Source: DATAGF01 sp963813355
GTDB taxonomy: Bacteria > Actinomycetota > Thermoleophilia > Miltoncostaeales > Miltoncostaeaceae
Length of the DNA stretch: 57,847 bases
Assembly: GCA_963813355.1 (NCBI GenBank)
Contig: CAWEYS010000009.1
Span: 1-57,847, forward strand
Direction of reading: 5' to 3'
Shown: positions 1-8,614 of the stretch, piece after piece
Layout of the letters: every line of letters begins with the position of its first letter
Numbering within the stretch: the first letter of the stretch is position 1
Program-made: the position numbers and the translations under genes
The notes under the pieces: model-generated
The model's database searches: none
Seen by the model: only the letters and a program-made list of their open reading frames with translations
Told to the model about the DNA's origin: nothing

Positions 1-1
1 C

Positions 2-661
2 TCAGGCCGTGGCGCCGCGGGCCCGGCGCGTCTCGAAGTCCTCGGTGAAGCCCGCGATCCCCTTGGCCGTCAGGGGGTGCTGGAGCATCTGGTAGAAGAC
101 CTTCGGCGGGATGGTGGCGATGTCGGCGCCCATCCGAGCCGCCTCGGTCACGTGCACGGGGCTGCGGATCGACGCCGCCAGCACCTCGGTGTCGTACATC
201 GAGGGCTGGAGGGCCTCGACGACCTCGCGGAGGACCTCGAGCCCGTCCTGGCCGATGTCGTCGAAGCGGCCGACGAACGGCGACACGAACGCCGCCCCGG
301 CCGCGGAGGCCAGCAGCGCCTGGGGCGCGGTGAAGCAGAGGGTCATGTTGACCGATATGTCGTCCTCGGCCAGGGCCGAGGTGGCCGCGAGGGCCTCGGC
401 GCCCATCGGGAGCTTCACGACGATGTTGGGGTGGATCGCGGCGAGCCGGCGGCCCTCCTCGACCATGTCGCCGCGCGACTCGGTCACGACCTCGGCCGAG
501 ACCGGGCCGTCGACCAGCTCGCAGACGCGACGGTAGATCTCGTCGGCCTCGCCCTCGACCTTGCCCAGGAGGGTCGGGTTGGTCGTGACGCCCGACAGGA
601 CCCCCCAGCTCGCGATCGTCTCGATGTCGGCCAGGTCGGCCGAGTCCACGAAGAGCTTCAT
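2..661 (-). CDS. tal: transaldolase / fructose-6-phosphate aldolase-type protein
   Basis: A 219-residue protein of the short single-barrel TalC/FSA class. It opens MKLFVDSADLADIE and continues GVTTNPTLL, the family's N-terminal signature. The expected Schiff-base lysine lies in the segment VVKLPMGAEAL (about residue 83). The family moves or cleaves dihydroxyacetone units between sugar phosphates in the cytoplasm, and sequence cannot separate transaldolase from aldolase activity. The ATG at 661 has a GGGAGGG ribosome site about 7 bases upstream. It lies 52 bp beyond folP on the same strand and may be the last gene of the lysA operon. The gene is complete. Confidence 0.9.
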   Translation of the reverse strand: MKLFVDSADLADIETIASWGVLSGVTTNPTLLGKVEGEADEIYRRVCELVDGPVSAEVVTESRGDMVEEGRRLAAIHPNIVVKLPMGAEALAATSALAEDDISVNMTLCFTAPQALLASAAGAAFVSPFVGRFDDIGQDGLEVLREVVEALQPSMYDTEVLAASIRSPVHVTEAARMGADIATIPPKVFYQMLQHPLTAKGIAGFTEDFETRRARGATA

Positions 662-713
662 GGGGTGCCCTCCCTCGTCTTCGTTCCTGAGTTCACGCTA
701 GCACCCGCGGCCG

Positions 714-1622
714 CTACTTCTCGACGTCGTGCCAGCGCTCGGGACGGCCCGTCACCAGGGCCTCGGCGACCTCCAGCGCGGCGCGCGCGAACCCCACGTC
801 GTGTACCCGGAACAGCGTCGCCCCACGCGTCCGGCACCAGGCGAGCGCCGCGGTCGTCTCGGCGAGGCGGTCGGGCGCCGCGGCCCCGGTGATGGCCCCC
901 AGCACCTTCTTGTTGGAGATCGGCACCAGCACCGGCCGGCCGGCCGCGGCGACCTCGTCCAGGCGGCGCATCAGCTCCAGGTCCTGGGGTGGCGACTTGC
1001 CGAGCCCGATGCCCGGGTCGATGACCAGGCGCTCGGGCGCGATGCCGCGCTCGGCCGCCCACGCCACCCGCTCGCGCGCCCACTCGGCGACGACCGCCGG
1101 CACGTCCACGTCGGGGAAGGAGGCCGGCCGCACCTTGGGGGGGCCGAAGAAGTGGGCCGCCACGACCCCGACGCCCGCCCCGGCCGCCACCGCCGCCATC
1201 TCGGGGTCGCGCAGGCCGGTGGGGTCGTTGACGATCGCCGCCCCCGCGGCGATCGCCGCCGCCGCCACCGGCGGCTTGTAGGTGTCGACCGCCACCGGCA
1301 CGTCGAGCTCCGCGGCGAGGCGCTCGATCACCGGCACCACGCGCCCGATCTCGACCTCGGGCGGGCTCGGCGGCGCGAACCGCAGCGACTCGCCGCCCAC
1401 CTCCACCACGTCGGCGCCGAGCGCGGCCAGCCCGCGCCCGTGGGCCACCGCCGCCTCGGTGCCGGAGTGGGCCCCGCCGTCGCTGAAGGAGTCGGGGTTG
1501 GCGTTGACGATCCCGACCAGCCGGCCCCGCGAGCAGTCGAGCATCCCGCGCGCGTGGCGCCAATACGCCCTCCTCGGGCTCGGCCGCTCTCGCGGCGGCC
1601 GGCCCTCGTGAGGGCTGGTCAC
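714..1622 (-). CDS. folP: dihydropteroate synthase-like protein (divergent FolP)
   Basis: A TIM-barrel pterin-binding protein of about 302 residues. Family landmarks are GIVNANPDSFSDGG near the N-terminus, VDTYKPPVA followed by IVNDPTG, DPGIGLGK, and a C-terminal FRVHDVG. FolP normally joins p-aminobenzoate to the pterin pyrophosphate in folate synthesis. Two normally conserved positions differ: the loop usually reads NVTPDSFSD but here NANPDSFSD, and the usual SRK is SNK. Both are near the aminobenzoate/phosphate site, so activity is not certain. GTG at 1622 is preferred because it overlaps the thrB stop as GTGA. A downstream ATG at 1544 is possible. Its place at the end of a threonine operon is unusual. 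Confidence 0.85.
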   Translation of the reverse strand: MTSPHEGRPPRERPSPRRAYWRHARGMLDCSRGRLVGIVNANPDSFSDGGAHSGTEAAVAHGRGLAALGADVVEVGGESLRFAPPSPPEVEIGRVVPVIERLAAELDVPVAVDTYKPPVAAAAIAAGAAIVNDPTGLRDPEMAAVAAGAGVGVVAAHFFGPPKVRPASFPDVDVPAVVAEWARERVAWAAERGIAPERLVIDPGIGLGKSPPQDLELMRRLDEVAAAGRPVLVPISNKKVLGAITGAAAPDRLAETTAALAWCRTRGATLFRVHDVGFARAALEVAEALVTGRPERWHDVEK

Positions 1623-2551
1623 CCCACCGCCCGGGCGAGCCGGAGGTCCGCTCCGCCGGTCCAGCGGGCGCGGACGCCTGCGGCGCTCACCCGCGACGGG
1701 CGCGCCCGGCCGCCGACCCCCGCCGCCGCCAGCGTCCGCTCGGCCAGCGCGGCCAGGGCGTCGGCGTCGTCGGCGCGGCACCAGAGCAGCATCGCGGGCC
1801 CCGACCCCGAGATCGTCGCGCCCAGGCAGCCCTCCTGGCCCACCAGGGCCCGCAGGTCCGCGATCGCGGGGACCGCGGCGGCCCGCTGCGGCTCGTGGAG
1901 GCGGTCCTCCAGCAGCGGGGGGAGGTCGTCCAGGCGCCCTTCGGACAGGGCGAGCGCCAGGGCGACGGCGTTGGCGAGGGTGGCGGCGGCGTCGGCCAGC
2001 GGCACCTGCGCGGGCAGGGCCCGGCGCGCGGCCTCGGTGGACGTGCGCGCCTCGGGGATGACCACGACGAAGGCCAGGTCCTCCGGGGCCGGCACCGGGC
2101 CGAAGGCGGGGCCGGGCCGCACCGCCACGATGCCGCCGGCGATGCAGGCGGCGGCGTTGTCGGCGTGCCCCTCGAGCTCGGTGGCGCGCGCCAGCAGCTC
2201 ATCCGGCGTCCAGCGCAGGCCGCCCAGGGCGTTGGCGGCCACGAGGCCGGCGCACGCGGCGGCCGACGACGAGCCCAGGCCGCGGCCGAGCGGGATGCGG
2301 TTGCGGCACTCGACGACGAGCCCGTCGAGCGGCCCGAGGCCCGACGCGAGCGCCCGGCAGACCAGGTTGGACGCGTCCTCGGGCAGCTCGCCCGCGCCCT
2401 CCCCGATGACGCGCACCTCGAGCGGGCCGGGCCGGCGGGTGATGATCACCGCGTTGCCGAGGTCGAGCGCGGCCGCCAGGCAGTCGAACCCCGGTCCGAG
2501 GTTCGCCGAGGTCGCCGGCGCGCTGACGGTGAGGGCCTCGAGCTCAGCCAA
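1619..2551 (-). CDS. thrB: homoserine kinase
   Basis: A GHMP-family kinase of 310 residues that phosphorylates homoserine for threonine synthesis. The N-terminal segment APATSANLGPGFDCL and the glycine/serine ATP loop GRGLGSSSAA (about residue 90) are characteristic. A C-terminal ATISGSGPAML motif completes the set. The start is TTG at 2551, lying 8 bases inside the end of thrC, so translation is probably coupled. Its own stop overlaps the GTG of folP. Length is normal for the family. Confidence 0.95.
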   Translation of the reverse strand: MAELEALTVSAPATSANLGPGFDCLAAALDLGNAVIITRRPGPLEVRVIGEGAGELPEDASNLVCRALASGLGPLDGLVVECRNRIPLGRGLGSSSAAACAGLVAANALGGLRWTPDELLARATELEGHADNAAACIAGGIVAVRPGPAFGPVPAPEDLAFVVVIPEARTSTEAARRALPAQVPLADAAATLANAVALALALSEGRLDDLPPLLEDRLHEPQRAAAVPAIADLRALVGQEGCLGATISGSGPAMLLWCRADDADALAALAERTLAAAGVGGRARPSRVSAAGVRARWTGGADLRLARAVG

Positions 2552-3587
2552 GGACCGCCTCCTCCACGGCGCCGAGGTCGGCCGGCAGGCGCCGCACGGC
2601 CTCGGAGTTGACGATCGCCGTGTCGGGGTCCTTCAGCCCGTGGCCGGTCAGCACGCAGACGACGGTCTCGCCCTCGGCCAGGTCGCCCGCCTCCGCCCTG
2701 GCCATCAGCCCCGCGACCGACGCCGCCGAGGCGGGCTCGCAGAACACGCCCTCCTCGGCCGCGAGCAGCCGGTAGGCCTCGAGGATCTCCGAGTCGGTCA
2801 CCGCCGCCACCCCTCCCCCCGACTCGCGCATGGCGGCCAGCGCCTGCTCGCCGCGGGCCGGCTTGCCGATGCGGATGGCGGTGGCCACGGTCTCGGGCCG
2901 GGCCACCGGGGCGCCGTCCACCAGGGGCGCCGCCCCGGCCGCCTGGAAGCCGTAGAGGCGCGGCAGGCCGCGGGAGCGCTCGGCCTCGCGGTAGGCCTGG
3001 AAGCCCAGCCAGTAGGCGCTGACGTTGCCGGCGTTGCCCACGGGGATGCAGAGGGCGTCGGGCGCGTCGCCCAGGTCGTCGCAGACCTCGAAGGCGGCCG
3101 TGCGCTGGCCGTCGATGCGGTGCTCGTTGAGCGAGTTGACGAGGGCGATGGGGTGGCGCTCGACCAGGCGCCGCACGACCGAGAGGGCGTCGTCGAAGCC
3201 GCCCTCCAGCGCCAGCACGCGGGCGCCGTGCATCAGCGCCTGGGCCAGCTTGCCGGCCGCGATCTTGCCCTCCGGGATCACGACCGCCGCCGTCAGGCCG
3301 GCGCGGGCCGCGTAGGCCGCCGCCGAGGCCGAGGTGTTGCCGGTCGAGGCGCAGATCACCGCGGTGGCGCCCCCCTGCACGGCCTTGGAGACGGCCATCG
3401 TCATGCCGCGGTCCTTGAAGCTCGCGGTCGGGTTCATCCCCTCCAGCTTGGCGAGGACCCGCAGGCCGAGCCGCTGCGACAGCCGCTCGAGGGGGACGAG
3501 CGGGGTGCCGCCCTCGCCCAGCGAGATCACCGGGGTCGCGTCGTCGACCGGCAGCAGGTCCCGGTAGCGCTCGATCAGGGCGGTCAC
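2544..3587 (-). CDS. thrC: threonine synthase
   Basis: A PLP fold-type II enzyme of 347 residues that converts O-phosphohomoserine to threonine. It has the PLP lysine in NPTASFKDRGM (about residue 60), the phosphate loop ICASTGNTSASAA, and a late VCVLTGHGLKD segment. The start is GTG at 3587, chosen because it overlaps the stop of hom as GTGA and begins VTALIERYRDLLP as in relatives. The product feeds straight from ThrB, the next gene. Length fits the short bacterial form without the N-terminal extension. Confidence 0.95.
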   Translation of the reverse strand: MTALIERYRDLLPVDDATPVISLGEGGTPLVPLERLSQRLGLRVLAKLEGMNPTASFKDRGMTMAVSKAVQGGATAVICASTGNTSASAAAYAARAGLTAAVVIPEGKIAAGKLAQALMHGARVLALEGGFDDALSVVRRLVERHPIALVNSLNEHRIDGQRTAAFEVCDDLGDAPDALCIPVGNAGNVSAYWLGFQAYREAERSRGLPRLYGFQAAGAAPLVDGAPVARPETVATAIRIGKPARGEQALAAMRESGGGVAAVTDSEILEAYRLLAAEEGVFCEPASAASVAGLMARAEAGDLAEGETVVCVLTGHGLKDPDTAIVNSEAVRRLPADLGAVEEAVLG

Positions 3588-4903
3588 CGGTCGCCCCCCT
3601 CCCCCGAGCCGAGCACGCGCAGCATCACGGGCTCGCCGCGCACGATGTCCAGGCCGCCGATGCGGGCGACCGCGCGCCGCATGCTGTCCTCCAGGCCCTC
3701 GTGGAGGATGAGCACCAGGCTGGCCTCGTCGCCCGAGCCGCTCTGCACCACGGACAGGATCGACAGGTCCTCTTCGGCGAAGATCGAGGCGATGCGGGCG
3801 AGCACCCCCGGGCGGTCGACGACCTCGGTGCGCAGGTAGAACGCCGACGGCACCGCGCCGGGGGGCGCGATCGGGCGGCCGGCGTCGGCGAGGGCGTTGT
3901 GGAGGAACGAGCCCTGCTGGGTGCCGAGCACCGAGAGGATGTCGGCCAGCACGGCCGAGGCGGTCTCGTCGCCGCCGGCGCCGGGGCCCACGAGCATGAT
4001 CTCGCGGGTCGCGCGCGACTCGAGCAGCACGGCGTTGTCCGACCCGCCGATCGCGGCCAGCCGGTGCCCGCGGGGAACGAGGGCCGGGTAGACGCGCACG
4101 CTCACGGCCCCGTGGAGCAGCCGCGCCACCCCGACGAGCTTGACCACGAAGCCGAGCGCGTCGGCGTGGGCGATGTCGGCGGCCTGGAGGCCGTCGATGC
4201 CCTCGTAGGGCACGTCGTCGATCAGCACGCGCGAGTGGAAGGCGATGGAGGCCAGGATGGCCATCTTGGCCGCCGCGTCGGCGCCCCCCACGTCCTCCGT
4301 CGGGTCGGCCTCGGCGTAGCCGAGCTCCTGGGCGCGGGCGAGCGCGTCGGCGTAGGAGGCGCCGCCGCGCGACATCTCGGTGAGGATGAAGTTGGTGGTG
4401 CCGTTGACGATCCCGGTCACGGCCTCGATCTCCGCCGCCAGCAGCGACTCGCGCAGCACCTTGATGACGGGGATGGCGGCGCACGCCGACGCCTCGAAGC
4501 GCAGCTCGGCCCCGGCCTCCTCGGCGGCCCTCAGCAGCTCGGGGCCGTGCCGCGACAGGAGCTGCTTGTTGGCCGTCACCACCGAGGCGCCGCGCGCCAG
4601 CGCCCGCCGCAGGTAGCCGAGGGTCGGCTCCACCCCGCCCATCACCTCGACGACGATGGCCACCGTGGGGTCGTCGAGCACCCGCGCGGGGTCGTCCGTC
4701 AGCAGCGCGGGGTCGATGCCGGCGCGGGCCCGGGCGGCGTCGCGCACCAGCACCGGGCCGACCTCGAGCCGGTGCCCCGACGCCCGCTCGATGGTGTCGG
4801 CGCCGTCGATGAGGGAGCGCACGACGGCCTGGCCGACGGTCCCGCAGCCCAGCAGGCCGATCCGGACCGGCGCCCCGGGTCCCGGCGCGCGGGCGCCGAT
4901 CAC
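3584..4903 (-). CDS. hom: homoserine dehydrogenase
   Basis: A 439-residue NAD(P)H-dependent enzyme reducing aspartate semialdehyde to homoserine. A Rossmann motif GLLGCGTVGQAVV lies near the N-terminus, followed by a catalytic domain containing GIVNGTTNFILTEM. The last 80 residues form an ACT domain (VDRPGVLARIASIF), the usual allosteric site for threonine feedback. The GTG at 4903 overlaps the lysA stop as GTGA. It sits between lysA and thrC, so one transcript covers both the lysine and threonine branches of the aspartate pathway. Confidence 0.95.
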   Translation of the reverse strand: MIGARAPGPGAPVRIGLLGCGTVGQAVVRSLIDGADTIERASGHRLEVGPVLVRDAARARAGIDPALLTDDPARVLDDPTVAIVVEVMGGVEPTLGYLRRALARGASVVTANKQLLSRHGPELLRAAEEAGAELRFEASACAAIPVIKVLRESLLAAEIEAVTGIVNGTTNFILTEMSRGGASYADALARAQELGYAEADPTEDVGGADAAAKMAILASIAFHSRVLIDDVPYEGIDGLQAADIAHADALGFVVKLVGVARLLHGAVSVRVYPALVPRGHRLAAIGGSDNAVLLESRATREIMLVGPGAGGDETASAVLADILSVLGTQQGSFLHNALADAGRPIAPPGAVPSAFYLRTEVVDRPGVLARIASIFAEEDLSILSVVQSGSGDEASLVLILHEGLEDSMRRAVARIGGLDIVRGEPVMLRVLGSGEGGDR

Positions 4904-6204
4904 ACGTCCCGAGCCACGAGGTCGGCGTAGGTCTCGCGCCGGGTCACGATGCGGGCGGTGCCGCCGTCCACGAAGGCCACCGCCGGGCGCGTGACGCCGT
5001 TGTAGTTCGAGGCCATCGCCACCCCGTAGGCGCCCGTCGCGGGCAGGCAGACGAGGTCGCCGGGCCCGACCGGCGGCAGCGAGGCCTCGGCCACCAGCAC
5101 GTCGCCGCTCTCGCAGTGCTTGCCCACCAGCCGCAGGGTCTCGGTGGGCTCCGCCTCGGCCCGGTTGGCGAGCAGTGGCTCGTAGACGGCGCCGTAGAGC
5201 ATGGGCCGCAGCAGGTCGCTCATGCCGCCGTCGACGGACGCGTAGGTGCGCACCCCGGGGATCGTCTTGGTCGCCCCGACCCGGTAGAGCGTGACGCCCG
5301 CGCGGCCCACGATGGAGCGGCCGGGCTCCACGAGGATGCGCGGCTGGGGCAGGCCGACCCGCCCCCACTCGCCCCGGACGGCCTCGACGACGGCCTCGGC
5401 GTAGTCCTCGACGGCCGCCGGCCGGTCGGCGCGCGTGTAGGCGATCCCGAGGCCGCCGCCCATGTTCACGACGCCGAGGCTCCCCGCCCCGTTCAGGGAC
5501 GCGGCGAAGTCGGCGACGACGCCGGCCGCGGCCTGGTACGCGCCCAGGTCGAACAGCTGCGACCCGATGTGGCAGTGCAGGCCCTCCAGGTCGAGGGCAT
5601 CGGAGGCCGCGACGGCCTCGGCCGCCGCGCGGGCCGCGCCGCCCTCGATCGAGAAGCCGAACTTCGAGTCGAGCTGGCCGGTGGAGATGAAGGAGTGGGT
5701 CGAGGGCTTCACGCCCGGGGTCACGCGCACCAGCACCCGCTGGCGGCGCCCGCGCGCGGCGGCCTCGCGGTCGATGAGCGGGATCTCGTCGAGGTTGTCG
5801 AGGATGATCGTGCCGACGCCGGCGTCGAGCGCCTCGGCGATCTCGCCCGGGCCCTTGTTGTTGCCGTGCAGGTAGATGCGCTCGGGCGGGAAGCCGGCCC
5901 TCAGGGCGGCGTAGAGCTCTCCCCCCGAGGCGACGTCAACGGACAGCCCCTCCTCGCTCGCCAGCCGCAGCATCGCCAGCCCGAAGTAGGCCTTGCTGGC
6001 GTAGATCACCTCGACCGCGGGATCGAGGGCGGCGAAGGCCTCGCGGTAGCGCCGGGCGGTCGCGCGCAGCGCCCCCTCGTCGTAGACCACGAGCGGGGTC
6101 CCGTGCTCCTCGGCCAGCGCCACGAGGTCGCACCCGCCGATCGACAGGTGCCCCTCCGGGGTGACCGCTGCCGAGGGGGGCAGGACCTGATCGAGCGGCA
6201 TCAT
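4900..6204 (-). CDS. lysA: diaminopimelate decarboxylase
   Basis: A PLP-dependent fold-type III decarboxylase of 434 residues that makes lysine from meso-diaminopimelate. The PLP lysine is in VIYASKAYFG, the glycine-rich phosphate segment is MGGGLGIAY, and the active-site cysteine is in KHCESGDVL. Two adjacent ATG codons (6202-6204 and 6199-6201) are possible starts, and no strong ribosome site is visible upstream of either. It is the first gene of the coupled operon, divergent from the hydrolase at 6247, with only about 42 bp between them for both promoters. Confidence 0.95.
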   Translation of the reverse strand: MMPLDQVLPPSAAVTPEGHLSIGGCDLVALAEEHGTPLVVYDEGALRATARRYREAFAALDPAVEVIYASKAYFGLAMLRLASEEGLSVDVASGGELYAALRAGFPPERIYLHGNNKGPGEIAEALDAGVGTIILDNLDEIPLIDREAAARGRRQRVLVRVTPGVKPSTHSFISTGQLDSKFGFSIEGGAARAAAEAVAASDALDLEGLHCHIGSQLFDLGAYQAAAGVVADFAASLNGAGSLGVVNMGGGLGIAYTRADRPAAVEDYAEAVVEAVRGEWGRVGLPQPRILVEPGRSIVGRAGVTLYRVGATKTIPGVRTYASVDGGMSDLLRPMLYGAVYEPLLANRAEAEPTETLRLVGKHCESGDVLVAEASLPPVGPGDLVCLPATGAYGVAMASNYNGVTRPAVAFVDGGTARIVTRRETYADLVARDV

Positions 6205-6246
6205 GGGAGTCGCGGACGGTACCAGACCGCCGGTTATCCTCCCGGC

Positions 6247-6897
6247 CTGCCCGACCCCTCCGACATCGCGCTGCGGGCCCCGGGAGGGCCGGAGCTGGCG
6301 GGCCTCCTGTGGCCCGCCCCGCCGGGCGCGCCCGGGGTGCTCGTGGTGCACGGGCTCGGCAGCCGCAAGGAGAACCACGCCGACTTCGCCGAGCGGGTCG
6401 CGGCGGCCGGGATGGCGGCGCTCGCGCTCGACCTGCGCGGCCACGGCGCCAGCGCCGGCGGCCTCGGCGGGAGCCCGATCGACGACGTGCTCGCGGGCCT
6501 CGACGCGCTGGCCGCCCGCGGCCACGCGTCCCTGGGCGCCCGCGGGTCGTCGATGGGCGGCCTGCTGGCGCTGCACGCGGGCCGGGTCGACGCGCGCGTC
6601 CGGGCCGTCGTCGCGATCTGCCCCGCCCGCCCGGAGCGCCTGGCCGCGCGCATCGGCGAGGAGTGGCCCCGCCGGCTGTCGCCCGAGCCGCCCCCGAAGC
6701 CCGACGGCGTCGCCCGCGGGTACTGGCACGCGACCGGCGACGACCGCGTGCCCTGGGAGGGGACCTTCGCCCTGGCGAGCAGGACCCCGCCCCCGGTGCG
6801 CCTGCGCGTCGTCATCGGCGGGAGCCACGGCAGCCTGCAGCACGACCCGGCGATCCTCGCCGAGACCGTCGCCTTCCTCGCCAGGTGGCTGGCGTGA
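6247..6897 (+). CDS. alpha/beta hydrolase (dienelactone hydrolase/S33-like)
   Basis: A serine hydrolase of about 216 residues. Visible are the oxyanion segment VLVVHGLGSRKEN, nucleophile elbow GSSMGG, acid-loop candidate ATGDDRVPWE and catalytic histidine in IGGSHGSLQHD. The substrate is unknown. No in-frame ATG or GTG exists near the expected start. The reading frame seems to begin at CTG 6247 (LPDPSDIALRAPGG), exactly seven bases after a TATCCT -10-like element at 6235-6240, so a leaderless CTG start or a local sequence error is possible. Its stop overlaps the GTG of the glycosylase gene as GTGA. Confidence 0.75.
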   Translation: MPDPSDIALRAPGGPELAGLLWPAPPGAPGVLVVHGLGSRKENHADFAERVAAAGMAALALDLRGHGASAGGLGGSPIDDVLAGLDALAARGHASLGARGSSMGGLLALHAGRVDARVRAVVAICPARPERLAARIGEEWPRRLSPEPPPKPDGVARGYWHATGDDRVPWEGTFALASRTPPPVRLRVVIGGSHGSLQHDPAILAETVAFLARWLA

Positions 6898-7573
6898 GCC
6901 GCGCCGGGCTGGAGGCCCTGGAGGCCGAGATCGTCGCCTGCCGGGCCTGCCCGCGGCTGGTGGCCTGGCGCGAGGAGGTGGGCCGGGTGAAGCGCCGGGC
7001 CTTCGCCGGCCAGGAGTACTGGGCCCGCCCGGTCCCGGGCTTCGGCGACCCCGACCCGTGGCTGGTGCTCGTGGGCCTGGCGCCGTCGGCGCACGGCGCC
7101 AACCGCACCGGGCGCGTCTTCACCGGCGACCCGAGCGGGGACGTGCTCTACGCGGCCCTCTGGCGGGCGGGCCTCGCCTCGCAGCCCGAGTCGGTCGCGC
7201 GCGGCGACGGCATGCGCCTGAGCGGCTGCCGGGTGACGGCCGCCGTCCGGTGCGCGCCGCCGGACAACCGGCCGGCGCCGGACGAGCGCGACCGCTGCCG
7301 CCCCTACCTCGTCCGCGAGCTGGCCCTCTGCCCGGGCGCCCGCGTGCTGCTGGCGCTCGGCGCGGTGGGGTGGGACGCCGCCCTGCGCGCGCTCGGCGCG
7401 CCGCGGCCGTGGCCGCGCTTCGGGCACGGCGCCGAGGCGCCGCTCGGCGGGCCGGATCCTGCTCGGCAGCTACCACCCCAGCCCGCAGAACGTCTCCACC
7501 GGACGCCTGACCGCCGGGGATGCTCGACGACGTGCTCGCCCGCGCCCGGGAGCTCGCCCAGAGTCCGGGCTGA
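6894..7573 (+). pseudogene. udgB: type V uracil-DNA glycosylase (UdgB), two apparent frameshifts
   Basis: A UDG-superfamily protein of about 225 residues that removes uracil or related bases from DNA. CRACPRLVAWREEVG carries cysteines of the family's iron-sulfur cluster, and GLAPSAHGANRTGRVFTGD is the type V active-site block. The GTG at 6894 overlaps the hydrolase stop. The frame is lost near 7450: the expected histidine motif LLGSYHPSPQN continues in the next frame, and near 7518 a second shift is needed to reach MLDDVLARARELAQ and the TGA at 7571-7573. Both are single-base gains, more likely sequence errors than real decay because the protein is otherwise intact. Confidence 0.8.
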
Positions 7574-7576
7574 CCC

Positions 7577-7619
7577 TTGTTGCTAGCCATGGCTAGCGGT
7601 ATAAACCGCCCATGGCTAG
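7577..7619 (+). promoter_or_regulatory. leaderless promoter with operator palindrome
   Basis: A -35 TTGTTG (7577-7582) and a -10 TATAAA (7600-7605) are separated by exactly 17 bp. The perfect 16-bp palindrome GCTAGCCATGGCTAGC (7582-7597) fills the spacer. Transcription is predicted to start at or next to the ATG at 7612. The decamer CCATGGCTAG occurs again at 7610-7619 over the start codon. The layout suggests a repressor blocking polymerase and a second half-site at the transcript start. Confidence 0.75.
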
Positions 7620-8613
7620 GAGAGGACTGACCCGCCGCCAGGTGCTGGCCGGCGCCGCCCCCGTGATCGCCGCCCTGCCGATGGCGGGGATGGCGGCCGC
7701 GCCGGCGTTCGGCGGGCGCTCCCCGGCCGCCGCGGCCGAGGAGCACGCCGCCCACGGCCACGCGGCGATGATCGGCGCCGAGGTGCCGGCCCCCGGCGGG
7801 CCGGCCGACCTCGACGCGCTCCTCGCCCCTCCCCCCGCGCTGCCCCACTCGCCGGGGCGCGTGCGCCGCTACGACGTCTCGGCCGTCGACCGCGAGGTCG
7901 AGGTCGCCCAGGGCGTGTTCTTCCCCGCCTGGACCTACAACGGCACCGTGCCCGGCCCGGTCATCCGGGCGACCGAGGACGACATCCTCGAGGTGCGCTT
8001 CACCAACGCCGGCTCGCACCCGCACACGATCCACTTCCACGGCATCCACCCGGCCGACATGGACGGGGTGTTCGAGATCGTGGAGCCCGGCCAGGCGTTC
8101 ACGTACCGCTTCCCGGCGCGGCCGTACGGCATGCAGCTCTACCACTGCCACTCCACGCCCCTGAAGAAGCACATCCACAAGGGGCTCTACGGCGCCTTCA
8201 TCATCGACCCGCCGGAGCCCCGCCGCCCGGCCCGCGAGCTCGTGATGGTGATGAACGGCTTCGACACCGACGGCGACGGCGAGAACAACTTCTACACCGT
8301 GAACGGCAAGGCCTTCTACTACGCCAAGTACCCCATCCGGGTGCGGCGCTCGGAGACGCTGCGGATCTACCTGGCGAACCTCACCGAGTTCGACCCCATC
8401 AACTCGTTCCACCTGCACGGCGAGTTCTTCCGCTACTACCGCACCGGCAGCACCGACCACTTCGAGTACACCGACACGGTCGTGCAGTGCCAGGGCGAGC
8501 GCGGGATCATCGAGATCGACTGGCACCACGCCGGGCGGTTCATGTTCCACGCGCACCAGTCGGAGTTCGCCGAGCTCGGCTGGATGGGCTTCTTCGACGT
8601 TGTCGACGACTGA
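7612..8613 (+). CDS. exported multicopper oxidase, two-domain type
   Basis: A 333-residue periplasmic or extracellular copper oxidase. The N-terminus carries a twin-arginine-like signal (LTRRQVLAG, then a hydrophobic alanine-rich stretch). Copper-binding histidine clusters are HTIHFHG (about residue 138), YHCHSTPLKKHIHKG (about 176), NSFHLHG (about 263) and FMFHAHQSEFAELGWMG (about 309). Metal-ion oxidation, for example ferrous or manganous, is a reasonable guess given the metal transporter that follows one base later. Laccase- or nitrite reductase-like chemistry cannot be excluded. The ATG at 7612 lies six bases after the -10, so the mRNA appears leaderless. Confidence 0.88.
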   Translation: MARRGLTRRQVLAGAAPVIAALPMAGMAAAPAFGGRSPAAAAEEHAAHGHAAMIGAEVPAPGGPADLDALLAPPPALPHSPGRVRRYDVSAVDREVEVAQGVFFPAWTYNGTVPGPVIRATEDDILEVRFTNAGSHPHTIHFHGIHPADMDGVFEIVEPGQAFTYRFPARPYGMQLYHCHSTPLKKHIHKGLYGAFIIDPPEPRRPARELVMVMNGFDTDGDGENNFYTVNGKAFYYAKYPIRVRRSETLRIYLANLTEFDPINSFHLHGEFFRYYRTGSTDHFEYTDTVVQCQGERGIIEIDWHHAGRFMFHAHQSEFAELGWMGFFDVVDD

Positions 8614-8614
8614 C

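Noticed and set aside
729..3839. Very long plus-strand open frame opposite folP, thrB and thrC
   Set aside because: High GC creates long antisense frames. The translation is low-complexity R/G/H-rich, and the minus-strand genes have clear motifs.
2544..4484. Extension of thrC upstream to a 646-residue frame
   Set aside because: The extra N-terminal part is out-of-frame hom. The GTGA overlap at 3584-3587 gives the real start.
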